From contig JAHFUX010000005.1 of the NCBI GenBank assembly GCA_023264875.1, positions 2,234 to 36,191 on the forward strand: a DNA stretch of 33,958 bases. Reading direction: 5' to 3'. This stretch comes from Nitrosarchaeum sp. (GTDB lineage Archaea; Thermoproteota; Nitrososphaeria; Nitrososphaerales; Nitrosopumilaceae). The first letter of the stretch is position 1. The number at the start of each line of letters is the position of its first letter. This document shows positions 30,520 to 33,958 of the stretch, one piece after another. The notes beneath the pieces are model-generated. The model saw only the letters and a program-made list of their open reading frames with translations. It was not told the DNA's origin and searched no databases. Position numbers and translations under genes: made by a program.

Positions 30520-31731
30520 TTATTTCTTTGATGCACTAACCAGAGACACTACATCCCTATCCCTTAGTTGATAGTCTACAGGTAATCTCAAATGATATCT
30601 CAAATCTTTTCCATAAAGCAATCCTTTGGTAAGATCAGTGTGTATCTCCTTTGCAAGATCAGCAATTGTTGCTCCAGCCTTAAGCAAGAGTAAATCAGGG
30701 AGTACCCGTCCTTTTTTATCTGCAAGGTGTTTCTCATCAGCCACAGGATAAACAGAGTTCATCTTTAGAAGTTTGAAGATTGCCACGTTTATTGCAAATT
30801 GTACACCAGTTCTCATGTATTCACCCATTATTCCTTGTTTTATGAAATCTAATGCACGTGTTTGTTTTTCATTAAGCTCTCCGGATTTGATTATTTCAAA
30901 TTGTTCTGAACCAGGAGAATATTTGATCAGCCCCTTTTGTTCTGCTCTTCTTAGACTAAATTCACTATCGCCACTGACAGGAATTACAATGGAATCATTA
31001 TAACGTTCTCGCAGTCTAGCAAAATTTTTGTCCGCACCCTCAACATCGATTTTGTTTGCAACAATCAAGGTAGGTTTTGAAATTTTTCTAATATGCGCAG
31101 CAAGTTTTTTACTATCAACCATATCAAAATCATCAAATTCTTTCTCTTCTAGTCCAAGTGCAATCAACGCGTCTTTCACATGTATTTTATTGACACCTAT
31201 GCCACGATACAAATCAGTAATAGCATCAATAATTCCAGAGCCAGTTCGGATTAACTTTGAAACCTTATCTCTATTTCCTTCCAAAATTTTATGATACCAC
31301 ATGATTAATTCCTCTTCAATATCTGCAAAATCAGATATTGGATCACCGCTTCCAACCTCACTGATTTTTCCAGAAGAATCTATACCTCCAGAGGCATCAA
31401 CTACATGAAGTAATGCATCAGATTGTGCGGCAATGGAAAGAAATTGATTTCCCAAGCCTTTTCCTTTCCATGCATCCTTGATAAGACCAGGTAAATCAAT
31501 TAGTTCAACTGGTATGTATCTCCAGCCCTCAACGCATTTTGAATTATTAGGATTGTCTTGTATTTTGAATTCTGGATGTACACATAATGTAATTGCGTGT
31601 GCTGTTCCAGAAATAGGTTTTTTTGTTGTAAATGGATAAGAAGAGATTTCTTCAGAAGACAAAGTGGCAGCATTATAGAAAGTGGTTTTACCAGTATTTG
31701 TTTTGCCTATTAGTCCAAGTTTAATTGGCAT
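30520..31731 (-). CDS. ychF: YchF/OBG-family GTPase (P-loop NTPase with TGS domain)
   Basis: A 403-residue TRAFAC-class nucleotide hydrolase. The P-loop GKTNTGKT is at residues 9-16, the G2/switch region YPFTTKKPISGTA follows, G3 is DLPGL, and the specificity loop is ANKID. A coiled helical insertion lies around 140-230, and the C-terminal TGS-type domain is LPDLLLLKAGATIADLAKEI through LRDRDVVSLVSASKK. The archaeal branch of OBG-like proteins binds ribosomes or RNA and may hydrolyse ATP as well as GTP; the specificity motif here (NKID rather than NxxE) suggests GTP. Start ATG 31731 gives MPIKLGLIG. Confidence 0.88.
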   Translation of the reverse strand: MPIKLGLIGKTNTGKTTFYNAATLSSEEISSYPFTTKKPISGTAHAITLCVHPEFKIQDNPNNSKCVEGWRYIPVELIDLPGLIKDAWKGKGLGNQFLSIAAQSDALLHVVDASGGIDSSGKISEVGSGDPISDFADIEEELIMWYHKILEGNRDKVSKLIRTGSGIIDAITDLYRGIGVNKIHVKDALIALGLEEKEFDDFDMVDSKKLAAHIRKISKPTLIVANKIDVEGADKNFARLRERYNDSIVIPVSGDSEFSLRRAEQKGLIKYSPGSEQFEIIKSGELNEKQTRALDFIKQGIMGEYMRTGVQFAINVAIFKLLKMNSVYPVADEKHLADKKGRVLPDLLLLKAGATIADLAKEIHTDLTKGLLYGKDLRYHLRLPVDYQLRDRDVVSLVSASKK

Positions 31732-31765
31732 GATTTGATTGTAATCTAAGAATATTTATCTCTGC

Positions 31766-32131
31766 CTAGATTGAGTCATTAATTTTCTCAGTGATTTTTT
31801 CAAGGGATTGTTTTAATTCCTTTATGGACCACTCAATATCACTTATGTCTTTTTTTGAAAGTTCACTTTTCCATTTCTCTAAAACAGTATTTGTTATTTC
31901 TGAGCAGTTGTAAAGTAGATTCCAATATGGATGATGTTCTGCTGTTGCATATGCAAGCTCAGTCACATCATTTAATCCATTTTTAGCTCTTGTCAGAGCA
32001 GTAATGTTCTCACCAAAAATTTTTACAATGTTAGTCTCTAGATCTTTTTCAACTTTTAGTGGAGTATTGTTTTTTTCATGTTTATTGACTAGTTCAAGCA
32101 GATCATTGTAAAAGGCATCAAAGGAAGTCAT
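31766..32131 (-). CDS. Small helical hypothetical protein
   Basis: A 121-residue soluble protein predicted to be almost wholly alpha-helical, with acidic and basic residues in heptad-like spacing (final helix IEWSIKELKQSLEKITEKIN) and a short central block AEHHPYWNLLYNCSEITN. I recognise no family. ATG 32131 starts two bases after the stop of the CoA-binding gene, so the two form a transcriptional unit; a longer frame from 32167 would overlap that gene by 34 bases and is unlikely. Confidence 0.7.
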   Translation of the reverse strand: MTSFDAFYNDLLELVNKHEKNNTPLKVEKDLETNIVKIFGENITALTRAKNGLNDVTELAYATAEHHPYWNLLYNCSEITNTVLEKWKSELSKKDISDIEWSIKELKQSLEKITEKINDSI

Positions 32132-32133
32132 TT

Positions 32134-32544
32134 TTAGAATAGTCTCTGATGTTCTGCTAGCATACATCTATTGAATACAACTTTGATGCCTTTTTTTCTT
32201 GCCATATCTTCAGCTTCAGGATTGTGAATTCCTTCTTGAAGCCAAATTACCTTGGGATTTTTCTTTATGGCTTCCTCCACAACAGGAAGCACAAGATCAG
32301 AGGGCCTAAACACATCAACAATGTCAATATCACCATAAACATCATAAATAGCACTGTAACATTTTTTGCCTAAAATCTCATCAGTTGTGGGATTTACTGG
32401 AATTATATCAAATCCATTTTCAGAAAGATATTTTGGCACATAGTGTGCTGCCTTGTTGGCATTTTTAGACATACCAACTACTACAACATGTCTTAGAGAA
32501 AGAATGTCTCGGATTTCAGCATCAGTGTAAGAATCACGTTCCAT
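32134..32544 (-). CDS. CoA-binding domain protein (YccU type)
   Basis: A 136-residue Rossmann-like protein. VVVGMSKNANKAAHYVPKYL is the nucleotide/CoA-binding glycine-poor loop, followed by IIPVNPTTDEILGKKCYSAI, DIDIVDVFRPSDLVLPVVEE, KVIWLQEGIHNPEAEDMARK and VVFNRCMLAEHQRL, all in the order seen in the single-domain CoA-binding family related to succinyl-CoA synthetase alpha subunits. No catalytic His loop is present, so it likely binds CoA or a CoA-protected thiol rather than performing catalysis. Start ATG 32544; AAATTATATTC lies about 25 bases before it. Confidence 0.88.
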   Translation of the reverse strand: MERDSYTDAEIRDILSLRHVVVVGMSKNANKAAHYVPKYLSENGFDIIPVNPTTDEILGKKCYSAIYDVYGDIDIVDVFRPSDLVLPVVEEAIKKNPKVIWLQEGIHNPEAEDMARKKGIKVVFNRCMLAEHQRLF

Positions 32545-32677
32545 GAAAAATCTAAAGTAAAGTAGAATATAATTTTTGAAATAAACAAGAATGTGATTAC
32601 TCGTGACATTAAAGAATTATCAAGACAAAAAAAAGCAAAATCGCAGGGTATTTTAATAATAACAAAAATCAGATTGC

Positions 32678-33226
32678 ATGGAACCAACTCCAGAAGAGCC
32701 AAAAGATGTAATTGTTCTTGGGGCAATTAAAAAAGGAGCCAAAAAATTTGAAAAGATACAAAATGCAGCTCAAATAGATGCAGCAGAATTAAATTTAATT
32801 CTCGAAAAACTAGAGAAGCGCCAACTAATTACAGTTGAAGAAAAAAAGAGTTGGTTCGGTAAAAAAATAGAGATCAAAATCACAGAAAAAGGATCAAAAG
32901 AAGTAGAAGAGAGAATTCATGAATTACAAGGCAAGTGGGATCAAATGTCATTATTGTACAAAGGTGGAGACAAGCAAAAATTAAAGCAATACATGGATGA
33001 TAACAAATCAATTCTTCCCACGATGATGTTTTTTGGAGTAATGGATATGATCATGTTTTCAATGATGTTTAGCATGATGGGTATGATGATGACAGACTAT
33101 GTACCAGCAGAAAGCATTCCAAGTGATGCAGGCGGAGATAGTTCATCAGATAGTGGTTCGGATAGTGGAGGAGCTGATGGCGGAGGTTCTGATGGTGGCG
33201 GATTTGACTTTGATGTCGGATTCTAA
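32678..33226 (+). CDS. Winged-helix protein with Met-rich membrane segment and Gly/Ser/Asp tail
   Basis: A 182-residue protein of unusual layout. Residues 8-80 read as a winged helix (VIVLGAIKKGAKKFEKIQNA, IDAAELNLILEKLEKRQLIT, then a beta wing KKIEIKITEKGSKEV). A helical linker follows (80-110). Residues 112-139 are a hydrophobic stretch with 12 methionines (ILPTMMFFGVMDMIMFSMMF, then SMMGMMM), which could be one or two membrane segments or a soft-metal site. Residues 145-182 form a low-complexity tail of Gly, Ser and Asp (GGDSSSDSGSDSGGADGGG) ending in FDFDVGF. A TATA-like TATTTTAATAA (32649-32659) precedes ATG 32678. The function is unknown; a membrane-tethered DNA- or protein-binding protein is my inference. 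Confidence 0.8.
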   Translation: MEPTPEEPKDVIVLGAIKKGAKKFEKIQNAAQIDAAELNLILEKLEKRQLITVEEKKSWFGKKIEIKITEKGSKEVEERIHELQGKWDQMSLLYKGGDKQKLKQYMDDNKSILPTMMFFGVMDMIMFSMMFSMMGMMMTDYVPAESIPSDAGGDSSSDSGSDSGGADGGGSDGGGFDFDVGF

Positions 33227-33242
33227 GTTAAACAAAGTTGAT

Positions 33243-33250
33243 ATTTTATA
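33243..33250 (+). promoter_or_regulatory. TATA-like box of the biotin ligase gene
   Basis: ATTTTATA is centred 28 bases before the TTG at 33274, supporting that codon as a leaderless start. Confidence 0.5.
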
Positions 33251-33273
33251 CTTGAAATAAAGAACACATACAA

Positions 33274-33958
33274 TTGATTTACAGCTCGTATGACAATTCA
33301 GGTTTAGTCAAAGTACTAACATTTCTAAAATCACATAATACGGAATATCTTTCAGGTCAAGATTTGAGTGATGTCTTGAGAATAAGCAGAGTTGCAGTTT
33401 GGAAGCATATTAAAAAAATCAGAGAGTTGGGATATAAAATAGAATCAAAACAAAAGCTAGGGTACAGACTAGAAGCCAATACAGACATGCTACTGCCATG
33501 GGAAATCACGTCAGGGTTAAAGACCAAAATATTTGGAAAACGAACATACTATTTTGACTCAATTGATTCTACTCAAAATCATGCAATGAAAATTGCTTCG
33601 GATGAAGCAAATGATGGAGCAGTAATAATTGCAGAAAAACAAACGAGTGGAAAAGGGAGATTAGGCAGAAAGTGGATTTCACCTAAAGGGGGCATTTGGC
33701 TTTCAATAATTTTACATCCAAAATTTGACATATCAGTCATTACATTATTTCCAATAGCCTCTGCATTAGCATTATCAAATGCAATAGAAAAAACATTGAA
33801 TATCAAGTCAGAATTGAAATGGCCAAATGATATAACAATCAAAGGCAAAAAAGTTGCAGGGATGTTAGTAGATGCATCATTAGAGTCAAACAAAATAGAA
33901 AATCTTATTCTAGGTGTTGGAATAAATTTTAATGTAGACACTAAGCAAATTGAAAAGA
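33274..33958 (+). CDS. birA: Bifunctional biotin protein ligase / BirA-type regulator (3' end missing)
   Basis: The first 228 codons are in the window. Starting at TTG 33274 (MIYSSYDNSGLVKVLTFLKS), residues 10-70 form a BirA-type helix-turn-helix (LSGQDLSDVLRISRVAVWKH, then IKKIRELGYKIESKQKLGYR). The catalytic domain follows with FDSIDSTQNHAMKIA, the biotinyl-AMP loop KQTSGKGRLGRKWISPKGG, and LKWPNDITIKGKKVAGMLVD (biotin-contacting Lys). It attaches biotin to carboxyl carrier proteins and may repress biotin genes. In 3HP/4HB autotrophs its chief client would be the acetyl-CoA/propionyl-CoA carboxylase. An in-frame stop at 33253-33255 and the TATA-like box at 33243 fix the start. The frame is open to the last base of the window. 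Confidence 0.92.
   Translation, partial: MIYSSYDNSGLVKVLTFLKSHNTEYLSGQDLSDVLRISRVAVWKHIKKIRELGYKIESKQKLGYRLEANTDMLLPWEITSGLKTKIFGKRTYYFDSIDSTQNHAMKIASDEANDGAVIIAEKQTSGKGRLGRKWISPKGGIWLSIILHPKFDISVITLFPIASALALSNAIEKTLNIKSELKWPNDITIKGKKVAGMLVDASLESNKIENLILGVGINFNVDTKQIEK

Noticed and set aside
32493-32726. A 77-codon minus-strand frame bridging the CoA-binding and winged-helix genes.
   Set aside because: It overlaps both genes and their promoters and shows only a random hydrophobic composition.
1-33958. CRISPR arrays, insertion sequences, integrase sites, toxin-antitoxin or phage-defence genes.
   Set aside because: No spaced repeat series, terminal inverted repeats, transposase, integrase or defence domains seen; base composition and gene spacing are uniform.

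Overview
The window looks like a piece of the chromosome of a marine ammonia-oxidising archaeon (Nitrososphaeria/Thaumarchaeota, close to Nitrosopumilus). The evidence is the strongly AT-rich DNA, an ESCRT-III-like CdvB gene, an archaeal family-B DNA polymerase, archaeal-type triosephosphate isomerase and NMN adenylyltransferase, a PEFG-CTERM surface protein, methylmalonyl-CoA mutase split into two genes as in the 3-hydroxypropionate/4-hydroxybutyrate (3HP/4HB) carbon-fixation cycle, and many promoters whose TATA-like box lies 22-35 bases before an ATG, GTG or TTG start (leaderless transcripts). There is no insertion sequence, phage, CRISPR array, rRNA or tRNA. The region is ordinary, densely packed core genome.

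Layout. 1-5.1 kb holds the tail of an unknown gene overlapping an MFS transporter, then on the minus strand a PEFG-anchored surface protein, a 52-residue C2H2 zinc-finger protein, a VIT1/CCC1-type metal transporter, an MscS-like channel and CdvB. 5.1-12.7 kb is a plus-strand run: dCMP deaminase, DNA polymerase B, a SemiSWEET-like transporter, triosephosphate isomerase, pyruvate phosphate dikinase with a histone-like basic tail, and an HTH-CBS regulator. 12.7-19.1 kb is the methylmalonyl-CoA block: epimerase, mutase catalytic subunit, MeaB/ArgK GTPase, a membrane-anchored hypothetical protein and an M1 aminopeptidase on the minus strand, with the B12-binding mutase subunit divergent on the plus strand. 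19.1-27.6 kb (minus) carries ilvC, a 39-residue zinc ribbon coupled to an NMN adenylyltransferase, a SelB-like protein with a degenerate G domain, a secreted subtilase, a 333-base intergenic region with promoter and hairpin signals, an alpha/beta hydrolase overlapping metG, and ahcY. 27.6-34 kb has a Rieske ferredoxin, nadE-cysS-zinc ribbon, a YchF-like GTPase, a CoA-binding protein with a small helical partner, a winged-helix protein with a methionine-rich membrane segment, and a biotin protein ligase cut by the window end.

How the genes fit together. Epimerase, both mutase subunits, MeaB and (through biotin carboxylases) the biotin ligase serve the 3HP/4HB cycle; pyruvate phosphate dikinase and triosephosphate isomerase carry fixed carbon into gluconeogenesis. 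NMN adenylyltransferase and NAD synthetase are two steps of NAD synthesis. CdvB faces the dCMP deaminase-polymerase pair across a short divergent promoter region, placing division and replication functions side by side. I did not find a clearly new multi-gene system. The best leads are the basic tail of the dikinase, the winged-helix/Met-rich membrane protein, the pseudo-GTPase SelB relative, the 23.6-23.9 kb intergenic region, and three tiny zinc-binding proteins tucked into operons.
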